64,000 nt of DNA from contig NZ_OMPC01000001.1 of the NCBI RefSeq assembly GCF_900312675.1, forward strand, positions 347,140 to 411,139, given 5' to 3'. This DNA is from Aliivibrio sp. EL58. GTDB taxonomy: Bacteria > Pseudomonadota > Gammaproteobacteria > Enterobacterales > Vibrionaceae. Positions 9,634 to 20,100 of the stretch are shown piece after piece. The notes under the pieces were generated by a model. It saw only the letters and a list, made by a program, of their open reading frames with translations. It did not search any database and was not told the origin of the DNA. Both the position numbers and the translations under genes were made by a program. Every line of letters starts with the position of its first letter. The stretch's first letter is position 1.

Positions 9634-11865
9634 GTGAAAGATAATACATCAAATAATATCACCATTCCTGTTATTCGGATAAGTATTGCCTTTAGTATAG
9701 GGCTAGCCGCTCTCGCCATTTATTTATTTCTATCATGGTCTCGTTCCGATACCGTTGAACAAGTACAAAGTGCGCCCTTGTTAATACAAGCTAAAAATCT
9801 GAACCAAACAATAGAAACTAACATTAATATGCTTCAAAAATGTTTAACGTTTCAAGATTGCAATATTAATACATTAACGCTTAGTGAACTCAAGAATGAA
9901 TTATATGAATTTAAGTCTCTCGCATCCTTAAACAAAACCGAATTTAGCCTAGTTGGTGCTACAGAATACATACAGCTTGAACTCGCTATAAATCGATTCG
10001 AGGACAGCGAAATAACAAACAATAACATACTGGTTCTATATCTTGCTCTCACTACCAATCTAATCCAGTTAAATGAGAACTATCAAACCATGTTTAGCAA
10101 TCATGTTAACGATATTACGGTAGAACGAAACCAATATTTTATTTGGCTGGCTATTATCATTATCTGCTTAACCTTGATTGCTATTGTTTCTAACCTGATC
10201 GCTATATTCAAACTTAAAAAATCAAACACCAATAAACATACTATTGATCTAGAGCTTAGCCACCTAGCTAATGAATTAGAAAACTTAGATTTAGAAAGAC
10301 TTAATGCACTTTTGAATGACGTCAGCACCGCACCAAAACAACGCCGCATTTATTCTAACCTACAGCAAATATTCACAAGGTTAGAAGCCCAAAAACGCAA
10401 CAATGATCTTTATAAACAGCTATATGCATTGATCGGTTATGAAATCAGAGGCATCACCAATACCATTCAGGGAGGCGTACAATATCTTATCCAAGAGACT
10501 GACGAAAGCGGTGTTTTAATGGCACAAGATATCACCTCTGCGGCGAATACTCTTTCAGAATTGGCCGAGAACTATAACCGGTTAATATCTCAAGGAACTG
10601 AAAGTAAATCAAAAGACTTCTCATTATTGAGTTTACTGTCTAATCTCATGATTCACTTAAATGCGAAAGTACAACGTAACGAAAGTCAATTAGAGTGCTT
10701 CTTTACCGATAACCTTCCTAACCGAGTAGAAGGCCAATCCACAAGTCTATTCTGGGTTTTATTTTTGCAGCTTTCCAATGCAATCCAATTGAAAGCAAAT
10801 CATAAGCTATTCGTTACTATTGAATCAGGAGCGGCGGTTGATATCGAAAACACTCGTTTAACCATCAATCTTAACTTTCTAACTTCGTTCGATATGCCCT
10901 TAGCAAAACTAAACAAACTACATTGGAGTGACCACAAAGAATACACAGCGAACAAAGACAACTTAGCAAAAAATCTATTAAGTGATGACAGACATTATGA
11001 AAGCCATTGGTTCCAATCTGGCAATCAAGAACGATTTCAAATTGAACTCGATCTCAAGGCAAAAAATTTCTACACTGAAAAAACCCGCTTCGATAACAAG
11101 CGCCTGCTTCTGTGTGCCAACTCTCAACTGAGAATTGATATTATGAAAAGTATGCTGAGCAATTTGGGGCTCGATATCACCACAGTAAGCACACCAAATG
11201 AACTGTTTTCATTAGCAAAGACCTTCGGTGAGTATGACGCTGTCATGCTAAGCGACACCTTTGTATCAAACAAACTTTCATCACTCAGCAAGACTGTTAA
11301 ATCTCAACTACGTAACCATCCTAATACCAAATTATTATTATCTGTTACCAGTACTAAACAAGCACAAGAAAGCCACAACTTTGTTGATAAGATTATTAAT
11401 TCTCCTGCCATTCCATATGAATTTGTTCCGAACCTACTCACCATCATGGAAGCGGAAGCAACAGAAGAGCAACTGGGAAATAGCTCGTTCCTCATTGTTG
11501 AAGATGATCGAGTTCAACAGTTCTTACTGAAACGAATCTTAATGAAGCAAGAATATGAGCCTGATACGGTGAATGATGGTGCAGATGCCGTAGAGCACTT
11601 CATGAAGTATCGCTCAGACATCATTTTTATGGACTGCATTATGCCCGGCATGGATGGGATAGAAGCGACTAAACGCATACGAAAATACGAAAAAGAGAGT
11701 AACCAAAAGCCCTGTACTATCATAGGAGCAACCGCATTGACCAGCAGTAATGAACATCAAGCTTGCATTGAAGCGGGGATGGATTACGTGATCAGTAAAC
11801 CTTATAAAAACGAAGAAATCATCAAGGTGATCAATAAGTATGTTGCAGTACAAAAACTTAATTAA
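9634..11865 (+). CDS. Degenerate hybrid sensor histidine kinase (pseudokinase) with C-terminal receiver
   Basis: This 743-residue membrane protein starts at a GTG behind GAGAGG. Membrane segments at about 11-33 and 168-193 flank a periplasmic sensor region. The HisKA-like helix reads GYEIRG (Tyr269) where active kinases have SHEIRT, so the phospho-accepting histidine is absent. The following ATPase-like region shows an N-box-like stretch (QLSNAIQ) but no recognisable G-boxes. A degenerate receiver-like segment (about 487-600) precedes an intact one (about 615-735; acidic VEDD, Asp667 in FMDCIMPGMDG, a Thr/Ala motif and KPY lysine). It sits between hlyD and tolC-like genes and overlaps the latter by 26 bp, so it is co-transcribed with the secretion machinery. 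By inference it senses or gates export through a receiver phosphorylated by another kinase. Biochemical inactivity is predicted from motifs only. Confidence 0.85.
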   Translation: MKDNTSNNITIPVIRISIAFSIGLAALAIYLFLSWSRSDTVEQVQSAPLLIQAKNLNQTIETNINMLQKCLTFQDCNINTLTLSELKNELYEFKSLASLNKTEFSLVGATEYIQLELAINRFEDSEITNNNILVLYLALTTNLIQLNENYQTMFSNHVNDITVERNQYFIWLAIIIICLTLIAIVSNLIAIFKLKKSNTNKHTIDLELSHLANELENLDLERLNALLNDVSTAPKQRRIYSNLQQIFTRLEAQKRNNDLYKQLYALIGYEIRGITNTIQGGVQYLIQETDESGVLMAQDITSAANTLSELAENYNRLISQGTESKSKDFSLLSLLSNLMIHLNAKVQRNESQLECFFTDNLPNRVEGQSTSLFWVLFLQLSNAIQLKANHKLFVTIESGAAVDIENTRLTINLNFLTSFDMPLAKLNKLHWSDHKEYTANKDNLAKNLLSDDRHYESHWFQSGNQERFQIELDLKAKNFYTEKTRFDNKRLLLCANSQLRIDIMKSMLSNLGLDITTVSTPNELFSLAKTFGEYDAVMLSDTFVSNKLSSLSKTVKSQLRNHPNTKLLLSVTSTKQAQESHNFVDKIINSPAIPYEFVPNLLTIMEAEATEEQLGNSSFLIVEDDRVQQFLLKRILMKQEYEPDTVNDGADAVEHFMKYRSDIIFMDCIMPGMDGIEATKRIRKYEKESNQKPCTIIGATALTSSNEHQACIEAGMDYVISKPYKNEEIIKVINKYVAVQKLN

Positions 11866-13291
11866 TGGTGTATTCATTACCTTAGCGCTCAACATTACTC
11901 CTTCAGCATCGGCGACCACCCTGCTTGAGGCGGTCACACTCGGCCTTGAAAATAACCTATCATTACGAGCGAGTAACAAAGGTATTGACGAGAGCGAAAA
12001 CAACATTGGTATTAGTCGTTCTAAGTTTTTACCTTCACTTAACGGTGCGGCCGATACCACATGGAATGAAAACGAAACGTTATTAGCCGGGGAATCCGAT
12101 AGTACGTCTAGCTACAACTCAAACAGCTATAGCCTTTCTCTAGCACAAACCTTATTCAATCTTGGTGATATATTCAAATACGGCACTGCTAAACTCGACT
12201 TCAACATTGAAGAAATCAAACACCAAAATAAAATGCAAAGCACCATTTCTGAAATCGCCATTCAATACTTTGAATACCTTAAAAATAACGCCCAAATTAA
12301 AGCAACCAAGGTTGAATTAAAATCTTCAGAAACACGAACTCGTCAGATGCAAAGGAATGTGGATTTAGGTAATACCGCAGCTAGTGAGCTGTATGAAGTG
12401 ATTGCTCAAAAAGAAGGAATTGCAAATCGACTAAGAACCTTACAAAAGGATCGTCGTGTCATTCTTAATAGTCTCTCAATTCAAATTCAATATCCCATTA
12501 CCCCATCGCAAGACATTTATGAAAGCGTGCCTTTATTAGCAATAAGTGAATCTGAACAACGATCTATTCTTGAACAAGCTTTACGACTCAACAACGATTT
12601 ATTGATCGCAAAGAAAACCGTAGAACGAAGCCGTAGATCGCTTAAAGAAAGCGGATCTAATTTTTTACCAACCGTCTCTCTATCAGCCAGTTACCGACAC
12701 GATGACACCAATAATTATGACCGAACCGATCCAAGCGCAGCCGGTGAAAGCAATTCAACAAACGTAAAGCTTAATTTAGCAGTACCTATCCTATCCGGAG
12801 GCTCCGACTACTACGACTATCAAAAGTCATCGTCAGCCATAGATAGAAACGAACTGCTTTATCAGGATTCTCTGTTTTCGACTCGCAATGACGTTAACAA
12901 CTCCGTTCTTAACATTAATGACTATTCTCAGTCGATTGAGAGCTACGAAAACATCATTCGCGCTAACTACTCTTCCTACAAAGGCATACAGCGAGCCTAC
13001 CAATTAGGCACTCGAACCATCACCGATTTGCTGTCAGCTGAAAGTAAACTCTTTAGTGCACTGCGAGACTACGAAAGTGCACGCTACGATTACATTATCG
13101 AAGTCATTAAACTTGAACAAATAAAAGGCATACTGGCGATTTCATCAATTGAAAACATCATGACATTAATGAGCAATATTGAGGGGCGTGACAATCAAGA
13201 TTTAGTACCCAAACACCTGCTGACTAACGTATCAAATAAAAGCAGCACAAGAAATGGGACGAAAAAAGGCGGAGACTTAAATGCAAACTGA
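11840..13291 (+). CDS. TolC-family outer-membrane efflux/secretion protein
   Basis: This 483-residue protein begins with a signal peptide (cleavage probably after SASA, near residue 26). Two tandem outer-membrane efflux repeats of long helices follow (for example LEAVTLGLENNLSLRASN and LEQALRLNNDLLIAKKTV), as in TolC trimers. It would supply the outer-membrane channel of the type I system. Its start lies inside the end of the pseudokinase gene (26-bp overlap) and its end overlaps the next gene by 11 bp, which indicates translational coupling. It is a dedicated operon copy rather than the housekeeping tolC, judging by context. Confidence 0.9.
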   Translation: MLQYKNLINGVFITLALNITPSASATTLLEAVTLGLENNLSLRASNKGIDESENNIGISRSKFLPSLNGAADTTWNENETLLAGESDSTSSYNSNSYSLSLAQTLFNLGDIFKYGTAKLDFNIEEIKHQNKMQSTISEIAIQYFEYLKNNAQIKATKVELKSSETRTRQMQRNVDLGNTAASELYEVIAQKEGIANRLRTLQKDRRVILNSLSIQIQYPITPSQDIYESVPLLAISESEQRSILEQALRLNNDLLIAKKTVERSRRSLKESGSNFLPTVSLSASYRHDDTNNYDRTDPSAAGESNSTNVKLNLAVPILSGGSDYYDYQKSSSAIDRNELLYQDSLFSTRNDVNNSVLNINDYSQSIESYENIIRANYSSYKGIQRAYQLGTRTITDLLSAESKLFSALRDYESARYDYIIEVIKLEQIKGILAISSIENIMTLMSNIEGRDNQDLVPKHLLTNVSNKSSTRNGTKKGGDLNAN

Positions 13292-14867
13292 ACCGTTTTC
13301 ACAAAAAATCAATCTTGCTGATAAGTGCTACCTTGTCTTTTCAACAGTCGTTTCGACTCTGTTGGCTTTGGTACTGCCCTTCTCAATCCTGATCATTTTT
13401 GATCGCGTATTACCAAATCAGTCAGAAGATACCTTATTTTTACTGTTTGCTATCATTTTGTTCTCCATTTTTCTCGACTATCACATTAAAAACCAAGAAG
13501 AAAAAATTTCATCTGTCATTATGAAGCAGTTTGAAACCAACCTGACCAATAAGGTATTTCAATCAATTTGTCTAACCGAAATTTCGAAATTTCGAGCTCT
13601 AGAACCTGGGGAATATCTAGAGCGAATCGCCACCATTCCAGAAATTAAATCATTCTTTGGTGGTGAATCTGTTCGCGCGCTAATTAACCTATCCGTCAGT
13701 ATCATCACCATCCTACTGATTGGAATCATCAATATATGGGCTGGTTTAACACTTCTGGCTGCGTCCTTGATATTACTCATTTTTGCCTTAGTGCTTTCTA
13801 AGCAAAAAATCGACAGCCTACAAAATAAGTCAGATATAGAAGGATTAACCACATCCAAAATCATCGAAATAATTTCAAGTCCACTCGATATAAAAGCTCG
13901 AAATATGGAGTATCGTGTCGAAAGTTTAATGACTCAGATAATTGAAGAACGAGAAGTTGAAAGTATCAAGTACGAACAAATTGAGTCGAACTTCAATTTG
14001 ATCTTGTCGCTCATCCAACAACTTTCTATTGCAGGCGTAGTTGTGGTGCTCGCGATGGCGGTAATCAACATGGAGTCAAGCCAAGGTATCATGGCTGCCA
14101 TCATCATGCTAACCAACCGCTACTTTGCACCATACCAACAAGTAATGCGTACCATAGGCCGCTGGAAGCTAAACAAACTGCATATTCAACGTATCGCAGA
14201 ACTCTTAGAACTAGCCGCATCGGTCGATCATCAGCATGCAACCACCGAGGTTGAGCATGTCTCGATAAAATATTCGAAAAAGCAACGCATTGAGTTTGAG
14301 CGTGGGCAGGCATACCTGCTTACAGGTCAAAGTGGCAGCGGAAAAACACATTTAGCCAACTGCATCACTCGCCAAACATTAGACCAACAACTCGATATTT
14401 TAATCAATGAAACGCCACTTACTGATATCAATTATAACGTTTGGAGAAATAGTGTATTAATGGTTGATAAAACCAGCTCTTTTGTCGAGGGAACCATCAT
14501 TGATAATCTGACTTGTTTCCGTCCTAGTCTCAATAATACTGCTTTTGCCTTATGTGACACGATGAATATTAAAAACCAAATTGATGCGCTGCCTTCTGGC
14601 TTCTACACTGATCTTAAAGGCCATACCAGAAACCCTTTTTCCCGCCAAGTCGGTTATGCTCTTTTACTCGTACGCGCCCTACTTGCCAACAAGCAAGTCT
14701 TAATATTCGATGACATAGATTGCGTATACGATGACGATTTTGCACGACTTGTACTCACCAGTACAGCTTACCGAGCAAACGACAAGATCTTCATTATTGT
14801 CAGTAATAAAATAGATAAACTCAATCACCGCCTCAAGCGCGTTAAATTGACAGGAGGCAACCAATGA
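13281..14867 (+). CDS. ABC half-transporter of type I secretion system, atypical (subunit 1)
   Basis: The protein has 528 residues. The N-terminal membrane domain (about 15-300) starts directly without a peptidase-like extension. The nucleotide-binding domain has a Walker A GQSGSGKT near 349-356. The signature motif is NPFSRQ instead of LSGGQ, and Walker B reads VLIFDDID, so aspartate replaces the catalytic glutamate. A shortened N-terminus and these substitutions suggest a non-canonical ATPase subunit that pairs with the next gene, as RtxB/RtxE do in the V. cholerae MARTX system. It overlaps that gene by 4 bp (ATGA). The heterodimer is inferred from adjacency. Confidence 0.85.
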   Translation: MQTEPFSQKINLADKCYLVFSTVVSTLLALVLPFSILIIFDRVLPNQSEDTLFLLFAIILFSIFLDYHIKNQEEKISSVIMKQFETNLTNKVFQSICLTEISKFRALEPGEYLERIATIPEIKSFFGGESVRALINLSVSIITILLIGIINIWAGLTLLAASLILLIFALVLSKQKIDSLQNKSDIEGLTTSKIIEIISSPLDIKARNMEYRVESLMTQIIEEREVESIKYEQIESNFNLILSLIQQLSIAGVVVVLAMAVINMESSQGIMAAIIMLTNRYFAPYQQVMRTIGRWKLNKLHIQRIAELLELAASVDHQHATTEVEHVSIKYSKKQRIEFERGQAYLLTGQSGSGKTHLANCITRQTLDQQLDILINETPLTDINYNVWRNSVLMVDKTSSFVEGTIIDNLTCFRPSLNNTAFALCDTMNIKNQIDALPSGFYTDLKGHTRNPFSRQVGYALLLVRALLANKQVLIFDDIDCVYDDDFARLVLTSTAYRANDKIFIIVSNKIDKLNHRLKRVKLTGGNQ

Positions 14868-17002
14868 GTATTTTAGTCGACTTCAGTAATATCAATCAGC
14901 GATTACAAGATTTTGATTCGCCTAGTTATGATGAGCGTTATGCTCAATCGCCGTTAGTTCACGGTTTAGCTTATACATTAATCGCCCTGGAGTGGGAAGG
15001 TACACCTGAGATCCTGAGTGATGCATTTATTTCAAAACAAAAAGACAGCGACAGTTTTATCTCCACGATTGAGCGCCTTGGTTACCGCTGTGAGGTAACT
15101 AAACTTAAAACATTAGAAACTATTGAAGGCCACCCCCATCCTTGCTTTATTGAAATAGAAAACCTCTCTGCAATTTACTTAGGTACGCAAGATGGCAAGC
15201 TACTCCTTTTCGACTACACCAACAACAACACCATCGAATATCCGTTATGTAATAAATCATGTTTATTGGTGTCTATCAGTGAATATTCAAGATTGTTCCG
15301 TGAACCTCCACCAGAATCACAAGATAGAAGTAACTGGGTTAAATATGCCTTTTATCGATACACTAACGAACTAAAAAGCCTGATTATACTCAGTTTTGTG
15401 ATCAGTGTATTAGGCGCACTCCAACCTTTTTTCATTATGAGTGTTTATAATTTTGCCCTAACCTCTAGCTCTCAAGCGACTCTTTATTGGCTAACCTTAT
15501 TCGCTTTCATTATTGGTTTCTCGGAATACTTTTTTAAAAAGATGCGGGTTAATATTATAGCAACCTCTGGTAAAGACCTAGCGGTACACATATCTCAAAA
15601 CGTAATATCTAAATTACTGTGGTTACCCTATGCCATGACCTCTACAGCAGGAGTGTCATCACAATTAGCTCGTTTAAAAGACATCGATACGTTCCGTCGT
15701 TTAGTCACCGCAGAATCAACGTTAAGCTACTTTGATATGCCGTTTGTGATTGTATTTATCATTGCGATTGCCATCATGTCAGGCACCGCAGCATTGGTTG
15801 TAATGGCCGGCTTAATATTGATGCTCGTTTTCTGTGTGTATTCACGCTACATCTACTCACAAGCAACATCAAAAAGTTCACGAGCAAACGCGATGGTCTC
15901 TTATCAATGGAATGAAATCCTTCGTGGTATTAAAACCATTCAAGGCCTGCCATTACTGCGCGTGGTTCAGTCTCGATTTAGTGCTTCTCATATGCAAAGT
16001 ACCAATGACGCAGAAAGCGTTTCAGTGACTAATAGTAAGATTCAAGCTGCGGGCGGTGGGCTTATCCAAGTGATAGGTACCGCTAGTATCGTAACTGCTG
16101 TGATTGGCGTGATGGATGGAACCTCCGATGCGGGCGCTATGCTTGCTACTGTTATTTTAGTTTGGAAAGCTCTTGGGCCTATCATGGGCATCTACAACTC
16201 CATTTCGAAATTCCAATCAATCAAAGCCTCCTCAGCACAAATCAACAACTTAATGTCGATGAATGACGATAAACTCTCTCTTGAAAAAAGCCCGCCAATT
16301 CGTTCATTCCAAGGCTGTATTATTGGTAGTGGCGTAAACCATCGATACACAGGTGCTGCAACTGGGTTAACCAACTTAGGGTTCAAAATACCACCAGGAG
16401 CTAAAACCGTGATCTGTGGCCCAACAGGCTGCGGTAAAACCACGCTGATTTCCATCATTGCAGGCTTAGAAGATCGTTATCAGGGCGCAGTATCAATCGA
16501 TGGTTACAACATCAAACAATTCAATAACTATCGCTATAGAACATCAATTAACTACATTCCGTTCGACTTACATATTTTTGAAGGCTCATTAGAGACCAAC
16601 TTCATTCTTCATAATGGGTTAATCCCAACAGATAAGATGACCGAAATGATCCATTTCTTTGAATTAGGGGAATGGCTGCCTGAAGGGCTAGATACTCAAC
16701 TGAGTCAAGACAAGTACAGAAGTCTACCAAACGGTATCCAACAAAAACTACGGCTAGCTCTTGGGCTAGGCGCTTGTGAACAATCGGTTATTATTATTGA
16801 TGAGCCCTTTAATGGTGCAGAGCAAGAAAACGCTCAGTATTTTAACCGTCTGTTTAGCGATAAATTACTTAATAAAACCGTACTATTTTCGACAAATGAT
16901 CCAAGACTAATCGCAACTTCAAACATGAGCTTTGTATTGGAATCTGACGGAAATTCAAAATACTTTGGTTTAACAGACAAATATTTAAATAGCTTAAGTT
17001 AA
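14864..17002 (+). CDS. ABC half-transporter with C39-like N-domain (subunit 2)
   Basis: The protein has 712 residues in the layout of type I secretion ATPases. An N-terminal C39-peptidase-like domain (about 1-140) lacks a catalytic cysteine (SPLVHGLAY where C39 peptidases have Cys), as in HlyB-type non-cleaving transporters. A membrane domain (about 165-430) follows, then a nucleotide-binding domain with Walker A GPTGCGKTT near 518 and Walker B VIIIDEP with the catalytic Glu. The signature motif is altered to LPNGIQ. It is the last gene of the operon; a 150-bp gap precedes the next gene. With the preceding subunit it probably forms a heterodimer exporting the giant adhesin. Confidence 0.88.
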   Translation: MSILVDFSNINQRLQDFDSPSYDERYAQSPLVHGLAYTLIALEWEGTPEILSDAFISKQKDSDSFISTIERLGYRCEVTKLKTLETIEGHPHPCFIEIENLSAIYLGTQDGKLLLFDYTNNNTIEYPLCNKSCLLVSISEYSRLFREPPPESQDRSNWVKYAFYRYTNELKSLIILSFVISVLGALQPFFIMSVYNFALTSSSQATLYWLTLFAFIIGFSEYFFKKMRVNIIATSGKDLAVHISQNVISKLLWLPYAMTSTAGVSSQLARLKDIDTFRRLVTAESTLSYFDMPFVIVFIIAIAIMSGTAALVVMAGLILMLVFCVYSRYIYSQATSKSSRANAMVSYQWNEILRGIKTIQGLPLLRVVQSRFSASHMQSTNDAESVSVTNSKIQAAGGGLIQVIGTASIVTAVIGVMDGTSDAGAMLATVILVWKALGPIMGIYNSISKFQSIKASSAQINNLMSMNDDKLSLEKSPPIRSFQGCIIGSGVNHRYTGAATGLTNLGFKIPPGAKTVICGPTGCGKTTLISIIAGLEDRYQGAVSIDGYNIKQFNNYRYRTSINYIPFDLHIFEGSLETNFILHNGLIPTDKMTEMIHFFELGEWLPEGLDTQLSQDKYRSLPNGIQQKLRLALGLGACEQSVIIIDEPFNGAEQENAQYFNRLFSDKLLNKTVLFSTNDPRLIATSNMSFVLESDGNSKYFGLTDKYLNSLS

Positions 17003-17155
17003 TTAAGAATATAAAACATATGAATGACTTGAAAAGAATAAAATGAGTAGAAAAACTGGACTTAATGTTTTATTTTTTAAACATTTTTCGTTTTAAAATT
17101 TCTACAGCCCCAATTTCATCCTATGCTATATAAAAGAAGGTTAAATGGATGTTAT

Positions 17156-20100
17156 ATGTCAATACTTAAGGCTTGGAATAACCTATCAGTCAAACACAAA
17201 CTTTTTGGTTTAGTACTACTCCCTATCTCACTGTTGCTTTTTTTAGCTGGTAGGCAGGCTCATGTATTAACAACTCAGTTAAATGACTTTGAGCGAACCA
17301 ACCAATTAGTGGTGTATCTTGAAGATATTTCGCTGCTGTATCGCAGTACTTTAACACACAGCCCTGAAAAATTTATAAGCCAAAGTGAGAAAGTTAATAG
17401 CGAATTAAAAGCACTCTCCCCAAGTATTTTTAAAGGTGCTGCTAAAGAAGTAAATCAACTGCTCATCGACTTCAGCGAAGCAACCTTATCAACAATGGAA
17501 GCGACTGATAATTTTGATAAGCTCGACGCCGTTGAATGGCAAAGTGACTTGTACCAACAGCTGCTACTAGCGATAGAAAAAGTACCTTTCGATGTAACTA
17601 AACGAGAGATTCAGCAACACTTGACAGCTTTGCAGCAATTAGAATGGTTAATGTATTGGTCTAACGAAGAATTTAAGCTCAGTACATTCTTAATTGATAT
17701 CTACCAAACAGAGCAAGAATACGATTCTGAACTTGCAGAAATGATCGAATCCCTCAGTATACGCCAACTCCTTTTTCTAGAACGCTTCGTATCATTAAAT
17801 GCCAACGAACACCAAGTGTCACTAATGGTAGAAGTATTTAGAAATGACGTTTTCATGCAAAGCCAAGAGATTCGCCATGCGCTTCATAACGTTTCAACAA
17901 CTAGTCAACTCACGCCTGACAATATCTCTGTTGGGCTAAAAGCCATGAACTCTCGATTAAGCCTGTTGCAAAATCTTGGCGATGTTATAAAACAAGAGTT
18001 TCAAGTAGAGGTTGCTCAGGCTATCTCTGATGCTCAAATACAGCGAACCCTATTTATTTCAATAGTAACTCTTCTCACCATGATAGTTATGGGATTAGCG
18101 CTAAGCTTAGCAAGACAAGTAACAAATAATCTCAAGTTAGTGCTTAACTTCTTAGAAAGTGAAAACGATGACTCTCGCCCTTCTTTAGAAAAGCTACTCC
18201 AAGGTAAAGATGAACTCAGTTTGTTTGCTCAACAAGTTGAACGATTAACCATCGAAAGAGAGTATGCAAAAGAAAAACTGACCCTAGCAAAAGAGGATGC
18301 AGAGAAAGCCAAAGACAATGCGATACAAGCAAGCAAAGCAAAAAGTAGCTTCTTAGCAAATATGTCTCACGAAATCCGAACGCCTTTAAATGGTGTTATC
18401 GGTATTTCAGAGATACTTTCTGATACACCCCTTACACCGACTCAACGAGATTATGTCGATACCATTGAAACATCATCACAGCTTCTACTTAGCCTGATTA
18501 ACGATATTCTCGATTTTTCTAAAATAGAGTCTGGAATGCTATTAATTAGTCCTCATTCAGCATCAATTAGAGAATCTATCTACGACATTGCCTCAGTCGT
18601 TGCACCTAAAGCGAAAGAACAAAACATTTTTATCAATGTAGATATTCATCCTGATACACCTGCTCGTGTAATGATTGATGATCATCGACTCAGACAAATC
18701 TTGATGAATTTTATGTCTAACGCCGTTAAGTTCACAGAAAAAGGAGGAGTTACCTTATCGATAGATACTAAAACCAAGTCTAACAACACCGTTAAAGTAA
18801 GGTTTTCCGTTCAGGATACAGGGATAGGAATCGATCAAGAACAACAAAAACAAATTTTTGAACCCTTCGCTCAAGAAGACAATTCAACAACAAGACAGTT
18901 TGGAGGAACAGGTCTAGGTTTGGCCATCAGTACGCAGCTTGTAGAACTTATGGGAGGTCAAATCCAACTTAGCTCGATTAAAGGGGAAGGCAGTTGTTTC
19001 TACTTTGAATTAGACTTAAGCATCAATTCAAATTCACCTAAATTAAGTCAAGCTACCACTGATATTTACCTAATTGCTAATTTTAATAGTTTATCAAAAC
19101 GCATCGAAAGCGATCTTAACTTCTATGGTTTAAACGTTACTCAAAAAACAAATAAGCCATCCATTCTCACTGAGAAAATTACAAATACCTCACACACAAA
19201 GCCCGTTACGGTTATCTTCGCTGAAGACGATTTATTGCAAGCAAATGACTATTCGGAACTATTAGAAAAACTGCATAACAACCACATCACAGTCTGCTTA
19301 ATACGCTCGTTCCTTAGTGAAGCCTCCAACATTGGGCAATATATAACCACTCAGATATCTCAACCTCTTCTTGGACTGCGCCTTATAAAAGCGATTGAAC
19401 GGTGCGAATCTCAAAGCATCGCGGAGCAATTCACAAGTGTTCAGGAAAGCACCGTCGTAACACAAAAAATACTGATCGTTGAAGATAACAAAATTAATCA
19501 GAAGATAGCAGGCCTTCACGTTAAGAAGAGCGGCTTAGAGTTTGAGTTTGCCAATAACGGCCAAGAAGCCGTCGACATGTATATCGCTAACCCTAATTAC
19601 GCAGCAATATTAATGGACTGTATGATGCCGATTATGGATGGTTTCTCAGCAACGGCCAACATCCGAGATGTCGAACAAAAAAACAAATCACCTCGTCGGA
19701 TCCCAATAATTGCTCTGACCGCAAGTGTGATTGATGATGACATTCAAAAATGTTTCGACATGGGGATGGATGATTACATACCAAAACCATTTAAGTTTGA
19801 GATGCTTAAGGAGAAAGTATTAACAGCGATTGAAGCTGCATCAACAGAAACTACGACTATCCCAATACATCCAGTACAAAAACAGCAGCTAAGCATTCCA
19901 GAGCAACCAGAACTAGAAGCTCCACCAAGTAAACCTGAACGTATCTTGCTGGTTGAAGATAACCGAGTAAATCAAAAAGTGGCTTCCGTTATGTTGAAAA
20001 AAGCAGGCTACACATTTGACATCGCAGATAATGGGCAAATTGCTGTTGATATGTACAAAAACGACAGCAGTTATGACATCATATTAATGGATTGCATGAT

